Shown here in pieces: positions 23,728-34,331 of a DNA stretch of 64,000 bases. The DNA is from Rhizopus sp. PT2906 (Eukaryota > Mucoromycota > Mucoromycetes > Mucorales > Rhizopodaceae), in assembly GCA_025529335.1 (NCBI GenBank), contig JAMYHX010000188.1, forward strand, positions 1 through 64,000. The letters are read 5' to 3'. The notes beneath the pieces are model-generated. The model ran no database searches, had not been told where the DNA came from, and saw nothing but the letters and a program-made list of their open reading frames with translations. Each line of letters starts with the position of its first letter. The stretch's first letter is position 1. The position numbers and the translations under genes were made by a program.

Positions 23728-25777
23728 ATGGCTTCAAAGATTCTTTCAAGAACAGCCCCTTTAAGTCAACGTGCATTGTAAGTATTCCTTGTTTAATAAG
23801 CGTCAACGCGCTAAAGCTAGACTAGACGCAACGTTGTAACAAAGACCATGCCGGTTGGTCTTCGACACTATGCTTCTGATAACAAAAAGTTGAACAAATA
23901 CAGTTCTATTATTACACAACCCAAGAGTCAAGGAGCTTCACAAGCTATGTGTAAGTTTATCATAACATAAGGATAACAGGTTTTGACATTTTTAATAGTA
24001 TATGCTACTGGATTGACTGAAGAAGATATGAACAAGGCACAAGTTGGTATTTCTAGTGTGTAAGTATTATGATATACAAGTGATATGTAAGGCTAATACG
24101 TTCATCAAAGCTGGTATGAGGGAAATCCCTGTAATATGCACCTTTTGGATTTAGCTACCGAGGTTAAGAAAGGTGTCCAAGAGGCTGGTCTTATTGGTTA
24201 TCGTTTTAATACAATTGGTGTAAGCGATGGTATTTCAATGGGCACTCGTGGTATGAGCTACTCCCTTCAATCTAGAGATTTGATTGCAGACAGTATAGAA
24301 ACCGTAAGTAGAGCTGAAGGAGTTCTTTATGAGTCACTGACAACTAGCTTCTTATAGGTCATGGGCGGTCAGTGGTACGATGCCAATATTTCTATTCCTG
24401 GCTGTGATAAGAATATGCCTGGTGTTTTAATGGCTATGGGTCGCTTTAACCGACCTTCGTTGATGGTATATGGTGGTACCATTAAGCCTGGTCAAGGATG
24501 TGGAGGAGAAAAGCTTGATATTGTGTCAGCTTTTCAAGCATATGGCGAATACGTAGCTGGTTCTATCGATGAAAACAAGCGTTTTGATATCATCCGTCAT
24601 GCTTGTCCTGGTCCTGGTGCTTGTGGTGGAAGTAAGTGCAAGGATGAGATTCGAGATATAAGAAAGATTTACATATGCATTCATAGTGTACACTGCCAAC
24701 ACCATGGCTTCTGCAGCTGAAGCTATGGGTATGACCTTACCCTATTCTTCTTCTACACCCGCATCTTATCCAGAAAAGCTTGAAGAATGCCGTAATGCTG
24801 GTAAAGCCATTCTCAATCTTTTGGAAAAGGACATCAAACCTCGCGATATCATGACTCGTGCTGCCTTTGAAAATGCCATGGTGCTCACAATGGCTCTTGG
24901 CGGTTCCACTAACGTTGTCCTTCACTTGATTGCTATTGCTAAGAGCGTTGGTGTCAAATTAACTTTGGATGACTTCCAAGCTGCAAGTGATAAAACTCCT
25001 TTGTTAGCTGATTTGAAACCAAGTGGCAAGTATGTCATGGAAGATATCCACGGTGTTGGTGGTATCCCTGCTATTCTTAAATATCTTATGCAAGAGAAAT
25101 TGGTCGATGGTAGTGTCTTGACAGTGACTGGTAAAACATTAGAAGAAAACCTTCATTCACTTCCTGGTCTCCCTCACGGCCAAGACATCATTCGCCCCCT
25201 CTCAAACCCTATCAAATCTAGCGGTCACTTACAAATCTTGCGCGGTAACTTGGCACCTGAAGGATCTGTTGCCAAGATCACAGGTAAAGAAGGTCTTCGA
25301 TTCACCGGTAAGGCTCGTGTCTTTGATGGTGAGGAAGGCTTTATTACTGCCCTTGAAAACAATGAACTGAAGAAAGGAGAAAAGACTGTGGTTGTCATCA
25401 AAAACGAAGGACCCAAGGGAGGTCCCGGTATGCGTGAAATGTTGAAGCCATCTTCAGCCATTATGGGTGCAGGTCTCGGTAAAGATGTTGCTCTCTTAAC
25501 AGACGGTCGATTCTCTGGTGGCTCACACGGTTTCATCATTGGCCACGTCTGTCCCGAAGCACAAGTAGGTGGTCCTATCGGCTTGGTCAAGGATGGTGAC
25601 GTGATCACTATTGATGTAGAGTCTCGCGAAATGAACGTGGATCTGTCTGACGCTGAACTTGCCGAACGTAAAAAGAATTTCGTCCCTCCTCCACCAAAAT
25701 ACACAAGAGGCACCTTGGCTCGTTATATTCTGACTGTCAAGAGTGCAAGTGAAGGCGCAGTGACCGACGAAGCATAG
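23728..25777 (+). CDS. ILV3: Dihydroxyacid dehydratase, mitochondrial
   Basis: Six exons: 23728-23777, 23826-23950, 23999-24059, 24111-24303, 24358-24631 and 24687-25777. They give 597 aa, the normal length. The first ~45 residues are Arg/Ser-rich without acids, a mitochondrial presequence. Family motifs include GCDKNMPG, GQGCGGEKLD and CPGPGACGGMYTANTM (the last split by an intron). These supply the Fe-S cluster cysteines, with DGRFSGGSHGFIIGH near the end. The enzyme dehydrates 2,3-dihydroxy acids to 2-keto acids, the third step of valine and isoleucine synthesis, in the mitochondrial matrix. Short introns cluster in the 5' half and the last exon is long. Confidence 0.96.
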
Positions 25778-25890
25778 ATATCTTTTCCCTTTTGTACCAT
25801 AAATAAATAAAAAGCACGTGCTCAGTTCCTTTAAATGACGTCAATAGGGGGTTTCTTTTTTCTCTTTTTCTTTCCTTCTTTTATCGCATA

Positions 25891-27916
25891 ATGAGTGATG
25901 ACTTTGAAAACATTGTTCAGTGGGATGTACACACAGACGCAATAACACCACAATTAGAAGTTAAAGATCCTCTCTCTCAGTTTAGTGAAGAGACGGTAAA
26001 GTAGATTAATATACAAAGTTTATTTGTGCTTAATTATCATTACAGCTATTATCTCCTTCTTTACCTCACAACGATACTAATAATATTAATGTCACCTTGA
26101 CTGAGTCACCTACTTCGTCTCACTTTCCCAAGTCACCTTTGACTAGTCATTCTAAGGCGCAGTTACCTAACAACAATCAGAATGGACACACATTTATGCA
26201 TAATCAAAGTGATAATATGCCCGAACTTTCCACCATGACTATTGTTATTGACGACCCAAAAAAGCACCAAGATCCTACAGCAGGAACCTATGTTACATAT
26301 CTTATTACCACTACCGTAAAGCTGAAATTGTTCGTAATATAGATGATGTCAACTGAAAATATATGTGGTAGACTACTTTAGAAACCTTCAGGAATAATGG
26401 CCAGCCTTGTTCAGTAAGACGTAGATTTCAAGATTTTGTATGGTTGCATAATACCTTGACTATGGAATACCCGGCTTGCATTGTGCCGCCCCTACCAGAC
26501 AAGCATCGACTGGGTAACAAAGTAGATAACTCCTTTTTTATACTATTACTCATAGCGGGTCAATTAGAATACATTAAGGGAGACAGATTTAGCTTGGAGT
26601 TTATAACAAAACGAAAGCTGAGGTTGGTTAAATGATGATGCGCTTTTTTTTTGTAGTATAACTTATCTTTCTTTTTTCTTAGTTTACAATGGTTTATGAA
26701 CAGAATATCAAGGCACCCTATACTTCAGTGTTCTCAGAGTACAAGGATATTTCTCGAATCCAATGATTTTGTAAGTTTATTGCATATAAAATAGGTTATT
26801 GGCTTAATAAATGACCTTGTGAAATAGAGAAATGATAAACGAGCTCAATCGACTTATGTTCCTCCGACTACTTCGTTAATTAATTCTATAGGCGATACCT
26901 TAGTCAATGCGTTTGTTAAACTAAAGAAACCAGACGAAAAGTTTGAAGAGATGAAAGACATTGTAAATAGATTGGAAGACAACCTGAATATTATTGAAAG
27001 ACTTTATTTAAGAATCAATAAGAGACAACGAGGCAAATATATATATATATATATATGTATTTGTGTACAAAAAAAGAAGCTAATGCCTATACAGACTTAC
27101 AAAGAGACTATACAAGTTTTGCTAATAGTATACAAGGGTTATCAGCATTAGAGACGAGTATAAGAAATTCATTGCACCAATTTGCAGAAACTTGCAAAGC
27201 ATATTCAAAGGTGATGAAGGAAATGTCAGAAAAGGAAGAGCTCTTGTTTTTGAATGAAATACATGAGCTAATTGCTTATTGTCATGCAGCAAAAGTAAGC
27301 GATGCAGTACTTTGTATTTATAGTAGATACTTATATCATATATAAGGATGTTTTAAAAGCAAGAGATCAAAAGCAACTCGATTTTGAAGAGTTATCACGA
27401 TATTTGGATCAGGCGGTTCTAGAGAAGGAAAGGACACTACATCCTCGGTTTAGTGACCGCGGAAATATTACAGAATACGTAGCAGACAAGATAAATGAAG
27501 TGAGAGGAATTAGCATGCAACAAGCAAAACGAGAAAAGCTCGCAAGACTGGAAAGAAAGATAGACGAGGTTTTTTATTAGCTTTTTTGTTGAAATTGTCT
27601 TGCTGATATCTTTATCATTAGCTTCAAAATGAAGTATTAAGAACAAGCGATGAATCAGCAGAGTTCTCAAGCCAGGTTGTAGAAGAGTTTAGCTTATTTC
27701 AAAAGACAAAGTTGCTTGAACTAAAGCAAGGTTTATTGGCTTATGCAGATTGTCATATTGATTTTTTCCAAAAGGTAAAAAAAATATAATCATATTTGTA
27801 TACGGGTAAAGCTTTATTAAGCATGGATAAAATAGGGAATGGATATTTGGGAGAAGATATTACCTGTCCTAGAGAGTATAGATAGTGAAAAAGGAGACGG
27901 CGAGGTCACTATGTAA
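25891..27916 (+). CDS. SNX4: Sorting nexin 4 / Atg24-like PX-BAR protein
   Basis: A multi-exon gene from ATG 25891 (MSDDFENIVQWDV) to TAA 27914-27916. After a low-complexity N-terminus comes a PX domain with VRRRFQDFVWLHNTL, IVPPLPDKHRL and GDRFSLEFITKRKLSLQWF, which carries the phosphoinositide-binding Arg residues. A BAR-type helical region follows, including LQRDYTSFANSIQGLSALE and ERTLHPRFSDRGNITEYV. The architecture and motifs match Snx4/Atg24, which retrieves SNAREs from endosomes and supports selective autophagy. An (AT)n run at 27038-27056 sits in an intron. Some exon edges were not resolved. Confidence 0.85.
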
Positions 27917-28175
27917 AATACCCCTTTTAGTACCTAATAAATCACTGTAAATACTATTTGATTGGACGGCACTTAGTACGTCATGGTGTGGTCCATATAA
28001 ATCATTTGTTGTCCGCAACTGTTTTCTCTTCTCCAAAGATCAGCTGTAACTTGCTCGAAAGCTATTCTCTTGGATTTATCTTATTGCGTGTTTGTGTGTG
28101 TTATTGTGTATCTTTCGCGCTTGTGCATGCATGTTTGCCTTATAAATCAGTCTTGATAAAGCAAACGATTGAATA

Positions 28176-30033
28176 ATGTCACTTGGACCTCATCGTACAC
28201 CGTATGGTTTCTCAGCAATGTCATCAACGCCCAACTCCTTACCTCGTCAGCACGTGATGAACGCACCTACTTTTCAGCAAGTAATGACAATTGTGCCCGC
28301 ATCTAATCCTCCTACTTTACCAACACATCATAATAACAATAGCAGCAATAATAACAATAATAGCAACAACAACAACAACAATAATAATGGTGCTGCTACT
28401 AACAATGCATCAATCACACGGCATGCCACAGCAGGTGTGACGCCACAAAATCTATATTGTGACAATTGTCAAACCTTTAGACATGTCGCATTCTTTCAAG
28501 AAAAAGAATACAAGTATAAAGTGTGTAAGATGTGCAGTGAGAGGGAGCTGCAAAAAAGATTATACAACAAGGAAAGATACGAGCAATATGAAGAACAACA
28601 AAAAAACTTGAAGCATAACCGATATTCCATACAACAGCATCAGCAACGCCAGCAGCAGGCATACAACGTTCAAACAGCGACTTCAGTTTATGCGCAACAA
28701 GCTCAAGTACCCCCACATTATGCAAATAGTAACAATACAGCTGCCAATCCAACTCCAACGCCTTCAGCCTCTTCACAAATACCCATGCAGTTACCCCAAA
28801 TGCCAATTGGTCTAGGAGGAGGCAATGCGTCAGCCAATCTACCTCCACCACCTAATCTTGCTACATCAACCAACAGCAACAACGCATCACCACAGATAAG
28901 CACACCTTCTTCTTCATCTATGATGCTTGGTATTAATATGAAGGGCAATAACAGCAGCAATAAGCAGCATACATTCCAAACAGTAGCAATACTGCCTAAT
29001 TCTAACAACGCCAATACTACTACTAATAATAATAACAATAATAATGTTCATCATGATCAGCAACAACTCCATATGCATCAAGTCATTCAACCTTCACTAC
29101 CTTTACCAAATCCATCCATAGCAGCACAGAGAAATAGGGCAAGCAACAGAGCAGTGAGCAATGCGAGTATAGCAACCAATGTGAATTTGATCTCATTAGA
29201 TGAATTTGTTGAGGAGTTAAAAAGACACATAGACTTTGATAGAAAGTTATATCATATTGATATTCAATCCCTTATCGAATCAATGGGACCATCTGCGGGA
29301 TTCACACAGCTGGGAAGAAAGATTTGTGAGAAAGTGCTAGAAGGAACAAAGTTTAACTTTAGGTATACACATATAGATAACTAACAAGAGCAACAGTGCT
29401 AATCATCAAACATACAATAGTTTAAAAGATAGGCGCCGATCTACAAAGAGTCCTGATACACTATCCACATTAAGATATTACTGCTCACAAAGAATTGACA
29501 CAGCCAAACCGAGGAAAGCAGAACATCCAAAAGCACAGCTTAAATATGATTGCGCTGGCGCATTAACCATTATTATCGATCTATTGAAAAAGTCTGCGCA
29601 TGTCACAGTGATACATAGGCACGCCCATCCTCCGTTTGTCTCTCATCATCATCAGATCAAACATCAGCAACAACAAAAAAGGCAAATTCAACCGCTGCAA
29701 CAACAACTGCAGCAGCAGCAAAAACAGCAAAAACATCAGCAAGAAGATGATCAGCAGCAGAGGCTACTAAAGTTGACTAAACAAAAGCAGCATCAAATAA
29801 GCAAGCAGTTTGAGCAGTTGAAGCAAACGGTAAATGAGATTGGACTATTACTGGATTCACAAACACCTTATGCGAACGAAGATTTTCTAAAGGTGGCAAG
29901 TGAAGCTCTGTCAGAAGCGAGCGAGATGGTGCGAGCCTGTAAAGCGGCCGAAGAGAATTCAGACGTTATTTATCCACCTAATAAATATACCCTGCATTAC
30001 AAAAAGAGAGGTGATTATGGTAACCTCTTTTAA
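28176..30033 (+). CDS. Asn/Gln-rich putative regulator with a zinc ribbon and a C..C..HxH domain
   Basis: Two exons, 28176-29362 and 29421-30033 (58-nt intron), encode ~599 aa. An N-terminal Asn-rich region precedes a CDNCQTF...KVCKMCSE Cys4 zinc ribbon (~residues 90-120). A long Asn/Gln/Pro-rich linker leads to LISLDEFVEELKRHIDFDRK. The second exon carries LRYYCSQRIDTAKP, KYDCAGALTIIID and VIHRHAHPPF, giving a C-x22-C-x20-H-x-H pattern like WRKY/GCM-FAR1 superfamily zinc domains. A Gln-rich coiled segment ends the protein. No standard name is recognised. A transcriptional role is inferred from composition and the two zinc-binding patterns. Confidence 0.7.
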
Positions 30034-30111
30034 TATGACATTAGTAAATAAAAGATGGCTTTATTCATGTGATATATGGTATAATCATAATGACAATGAT
30101 GATGTTTTAGC

Positions 30112-32639
30112 TTATTTTGAAGCTGTGTTTGTGCTATTAGGCAAAGAAGACGAAATGGATTTCATATCAAATGTGTCGTAATCTTCATCACTTCCTTCGC
30201 CTTGTTCGTCTTCATCGTCATATTCACTTTCTAAAAATATGTCATCATAAGGTTCATCTTCATATTTCCATTGTCTATTAAGCATTGGCTGATGATATTC
30301 ATTGTCTTCAGGATGATCATCGTCTGCATAAACATAGACTTCACAGTTATTTGCTTCATCATCGTCATCATCATGGCGGTTTAACTGGTTCAGATCCCTA
30401 TATTGCTTGTTTCTGTCAGGTAATGCTGGTGCTGTATTTAATGCTTGCTGTTCTTTAGGCTGGCTTAGATCAGCACATGGACTCATCAAGGGTCTCAGAT
30501 AATTGATATATGACTCTCTGACGGTTGGATGAGGGCATTGTATTAGTATCTATTTATAGCAATTTCAATTAGTCTGTCATTCTACACCCGCGTGATGGTT
30601 TCAAAGGCTTACCTTGGAGATCTTATCAAATCCCGACAGCATCAATTCCAGTCTTATCTTTTCCTGCTCGCGTTCGTCATAGCAGCCAACATAGCTTGTT
30701 GGTGGCGTAGTGACTACAGTACGAATGAGGCGTAAGTGTGTAACCTATGAAACATATGAGAATGTGTTTCTGAAACTAAAGCGAAGGCCAACTTACAATG
30801 TAGTCCACAACACCTTCCTCCGTCATGACTGTACCAGAACCATCTTCTTCGCTTTGACCATTCGATCCTTCGGACGAGTATGTATCATTTACGCCTTGCT
30901 TTGCCTTGATCTGTCGGTAAGCACTCTTAAAGTCATAGTTGAGCACTTGGGCTAAAAACGTGATGGTCTCAATATGTCGCTCAACCGTGTACTGTAGTTC
31001 TCTCATCCAGGCGGTGTACCTTGGCTTTAATTCGTCACGATCCCACTCGTACTCTCTACCAATAATCTGGCCATTCGGATCATTTTCCATAATCATCTGC
31101 AGAATTTCCTGTGGGTCGGTCTTGAGAGTCATGGGGAATGGGGCACTGTGTTTTTGCTGGCTCTTCTTTTCTTCGTCATCCACCAATCGATCTGTGGGTC
31201 TGTCGAGTAATAAGCGACGGAGGACATCATAACCATGGACGTATTCGATGTTCGGTGAGCAGTTAGTCTGGAGTGTAGCTAATGTGCATAGCAAATTCAA
31301 CAGCAGACTGCGGGTACTGATTTCAAGTCCATAGACTTGTTTTTGTTTCTTACTGGCGGGTCCAAAGAGGATGTCACGAACATGCAAAAGGGCTACCGGG
31401 TTCAAAAGGACAATCTGTGTGCCCATCGGTTGATGTGTCATGATCGTCTTCAGACATTTACCGAGATGCTGCAAAATCCTATTATCGTTTGGATGTCGCT
31501 TGGGTGCCTCTTTCATTTGCTTGAACAGGTTTGCAATGGCGTCATAACCTCCAAGGGCCAAGAATTCACTTGTCCAGCTGACGACAACACTTCTCAGAAA
31601 CACACGAAGGTCAAGCACTTCTGCATCGTCCAGGTCACGCACATGAGTCATCTGAAGCAAATGAACAAAGTATTCGGGAGTTGACTTTAGTTTGCTTCGG
31701 CGGCTAGTGCTTCTGATGCCTCCGTTCTCGCTAGGTCCAATTCCGGTACCATTGTACAAAGATGCTCTTGTACGACGGTATCGTGCGGTAGGTGCCGTCT
31801 TTGCCTTACCAGCTGTTGTTGCTGTTGTTGGGTTCATGCTGCTGTCTGTGTGAAAGAGACGATTAAGGTCTGCGTCTGACGAAAAGTGGTGCATGTTCAA
31901 TTTAGATTTGTTTTTAAGTCCAAAAGTTGCTTTTAAAGAAAATGTAGGCATGACGTTTGAGAAGGAAGAGTTCTTCTTAAGTAAGGCAGGAGACCTTGAA
32001 GAGCGAAGGAGCATTTCTTTTTGTTCAAAGGTCAAATTATTGACACTGCTTAAATGATCTGCCGAAGGAGCGTATTCTCTCTAAATAAACAAAGAAAATA
32101 TTAAAACTTGTTTGATTTTTCTTTGTTTGTGTGTGCTCTGTTACCAGTAACAACTTGAATTGCTCCTCAATGTCTTCTACTTTCTTTTGAGATGAAGAAA
32201 CGGTGGGAGGCGTCGCTGTCTTTCGAGGCTCAGCAGATGTCGTTTGTATTGGCTTCTCGTTGCTATTAGGCGGAGGCGTTGGTGGTGTACTGGGTAAATG
32301 AACAATCGGATTCTCGAGCTGAACGGTCCGAAGCGGAGCAGGTGCATTTGAAGTAGATGCTGGTGGACGATAGTTGGAACGACGAGATTGAAGAGAAGAG
32401 TACATCGAATCCACTCTCGAAGACGCTCGGTCATCATTGAATAAAGAGTCTGCATGTGACTCATTCTCCTCTTCTTGGGCTGATAATTCTCCTGGTGGAC
32501 TATTGGTTGTCTTGTTCTTTTTCGGATTGAATAGAGTTGACACTCTATTTAAAATTTTGTGCTGTGAGGAAGAAGAGGGTCCAGGAGTAGGTGGTTGAAT
32601 ATCGACGACAGTAGTTGATGAAGATTGTATTTGAGCCAT
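30112..32639 (-). CDS. Formin-like GBD/FH3 domain protein lacking FH2
   Basis: Starts at 32639 (MAQIQSSSTTV) after a long Ser/Pro-rich N-terminus. The core reads STPEYFVHLLQ, LRVFLRSVVVSWTSEFLALGG, IMTHQPMGTQIVL, EISTRSLLLNLL and GYDVLRRLLLDRP. Later exons add GVVDYIVTHLRLIRTVVTTP, IRLELMLSGFDKISK and PHPTVRESYINYLRPLMSP. These are the Rho-binding/FH3 armadillo blocks found at the N-terminus of SepA/For3-type formins. Here the protein ends in an acidic Asp/Glu tail at 30112, with no FH1 or FH2 actin-nucleating region. It probably binds Rho-family GTPases and acts in polarity without nucleating actin, which is inference. Confidence 0.82.
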
Positions 32640-32874
32640 TACGGGATGATAGAGACAAAAAAAAGAAAGAGATAAAGAAAGGGACCTTTTATTATTTAAA
32701 AGAGCTGTTTTTAATCTTTTCCCATATTTGGTTTTTACCAACATCAATTGCTCTTTATAGTAATTCTGTTACACATGTTGTCAAAAGGACTGATTATAAA
32801 AGCTTTTATTTATATGTATGAAGTTTTTGTTTACAGAAATATGCAGATTGAATTAAATATTAATATTATTATTA

Positions 32875-33393
32875 TTAGTAATGGGTACAGTTTATCCATG
32901 CATTCATGGTATTCACGGGCGTTGTTATGGGTGATTCGTTGCTAGGCGATGAGGAACTGTCAGAGCCATCAGTTTCAGTTTCAGGACAGAGTTCAAGTGA
33001 TTGGACAAGTGGATTTTTTTTATGTTTATATAGACTATTGGATAGCAGGGGGCTACTGCTACCACTGTTGCTGCTTTGATTTAACTCGATCATAAGTGAT
33101 GAACTATTTGTAGCACTTAGTTTTGCCTCGATCCTAGCTTTGAAATCCATAAAACTGTCTGAGGTCATTGCCTGTTTTGCTCTTCCTGGCCATCCGTCGT
33201 CAAAAAAGCACGCGCTTTTAATTTCTGGTAGAGCATCGTACTCTGGCTCATATTCATGAACTGTAGGTGGATCTAGTGAAAATGAAACTTTTCTTTTGGC
33301 AATAGTTTCCTCTTGTGGGTTGTCTATGGGTAAGGACACCTTGTTGATATTATGCTGTAGCTTGACCAGTCTGTGATTATGTAATGGAGTCAT
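32875..33393 (-). CDS. Small Ser-rich protein with KVSF (PP1-docking-like) motif
   Basis: A single-exon frame of 172 aa starting MTPLHNHRLVKLQHN. It contains KRKVSFSLDPPTVHEYEPEY. The K-V-S-F core fits the [RK]VxF docking motif for protein phosphatase 1, and TVHEYEPEYD resembles the block that follows it in some fungal RVxF proteins. A helical segment (DFKARIEAKLS) and a Ser/Thr-rich C-terminus follow. No catalytic domain is present. It lies just upstream of the GBD/FH3 gene on the same strand. Family name unknown. Confidence 0.6.
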   Translation of the reverse strand: MTPLHNHRLVKLQHNINKVSLPIDNPQEETIAKRKVSFSLDPPTVHEYEPEYDALPEIKSACFFDDGWPGRAKQAMTSDSFMDFKARIEAKLSATNSSSLMIELNQSSNSGSSSPLLSNSLYKHKKNPLVQSLELCPETETDGSDSSSSPSNESPITTPVNTMNAWINCTHY

Positions 33394-33603
33394 TTAAATA
33401 TAAATAAATAATAAATAAAAAGAAAGAAAAAAAAGATAAACTATTTCTGTTGTTGCCATGACTATTAAATAAAACAAGAGCCAAGCAAAATGGATTAGGA
33501 TATGGCATGAACTATTAACGATATTCTGATTCGCTCGATTTTTGTGTTACCATGGAGATTGTATTTTTCATGCTTTAAAAATTAAGTACAAAAAAGTTTC
33601 AAA

Positions 33604-34109
33604 ATGGGCAAAACTAATTGGTCAACGAGTGAGTAACATGTTGAATAGTACGCTCCAACTTGAAAAGTTTACCCCAATTGCATACATAAGGTAAGTCGAT
33701 TGGACAGATAATGAGAGATACTCAACTACAGCTAATGGACCCGTTATCAGCCCGCTTCTTTACAAGATGAGCATGGAACAGATAGTTTCTATGCTCTTTA
33801 CTTCATTAGCGCAAAAAACTCTGACTCCCTTATGCTAAACGTGAAGTCTTGGCGTCTAAGAAACATGACGATCCTTATTCCAGTTATCCTAACACTAATC
33901 AAATGATCACTGTTCTTTTTGAAGGTACAGGATTATGCTATGGTTCGAAGGTATGTACTTCATCAAGATTTCCTAAACTCAATGCTGGTATTATGAGAGT
34001 ATCATGGCAGGGTTTGGAAGACCTACAAAAAGTGAGTCATCAACTGTAAAAAAAATCTACAGTCTTTGAATTACTGCTCATTGGTTAGCGCAAGATGGCC
34101 CTGCTTTTA
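33604..34109 (+). CDS. Possible small split gene, structure unresolved
   Basis: An ATG at 33604 begins MGKTNWST and runs into a GTGAGT donor. Later open pieces include HGTDSFYALYF or KKHDDPYSSYPNTNQ, then MITVLFEGTGLCYGSK, RFPKLNAGIMRVSWQGLEDLQ, and after an intron LNYCSLVSARWPCF to a stop at 34109. Donor and acceptor signals are present, but no single set of joins was clearly best. No family was recognised. Confidence 0.3.
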
Positions 34110-34331
34110 GTTGTGCATAGTAGTGTCTTTTTATTTCTTTTATCTAAAACATACACACACATGCATATATATATATATAACTGTCGTTTCTTAGTAAATG
34201 ACAAAAGCAGGTGTCTTTACAGATATGTGTAAAAATAAATAAAGCAAGAAATAGCAAGAAGAGTTTTAGGGTTTGAAATAAGAAGGGAATTTGCTTTTAG
34301 TTTATTGAAATGGAATCGTTTGCATATATCA

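Noticed and set aside
25225..25713. 162-aa frame antisense to ILV3
   Set aside because: It lies wholly within the long last exon of a well-supported gene and mirrors its codon bias.
28477..29038. Minus-strand Leu-rich frames
   Set aside because: These are the complement of Asn/Gln-codon repeats in the gene at 28176-30033.
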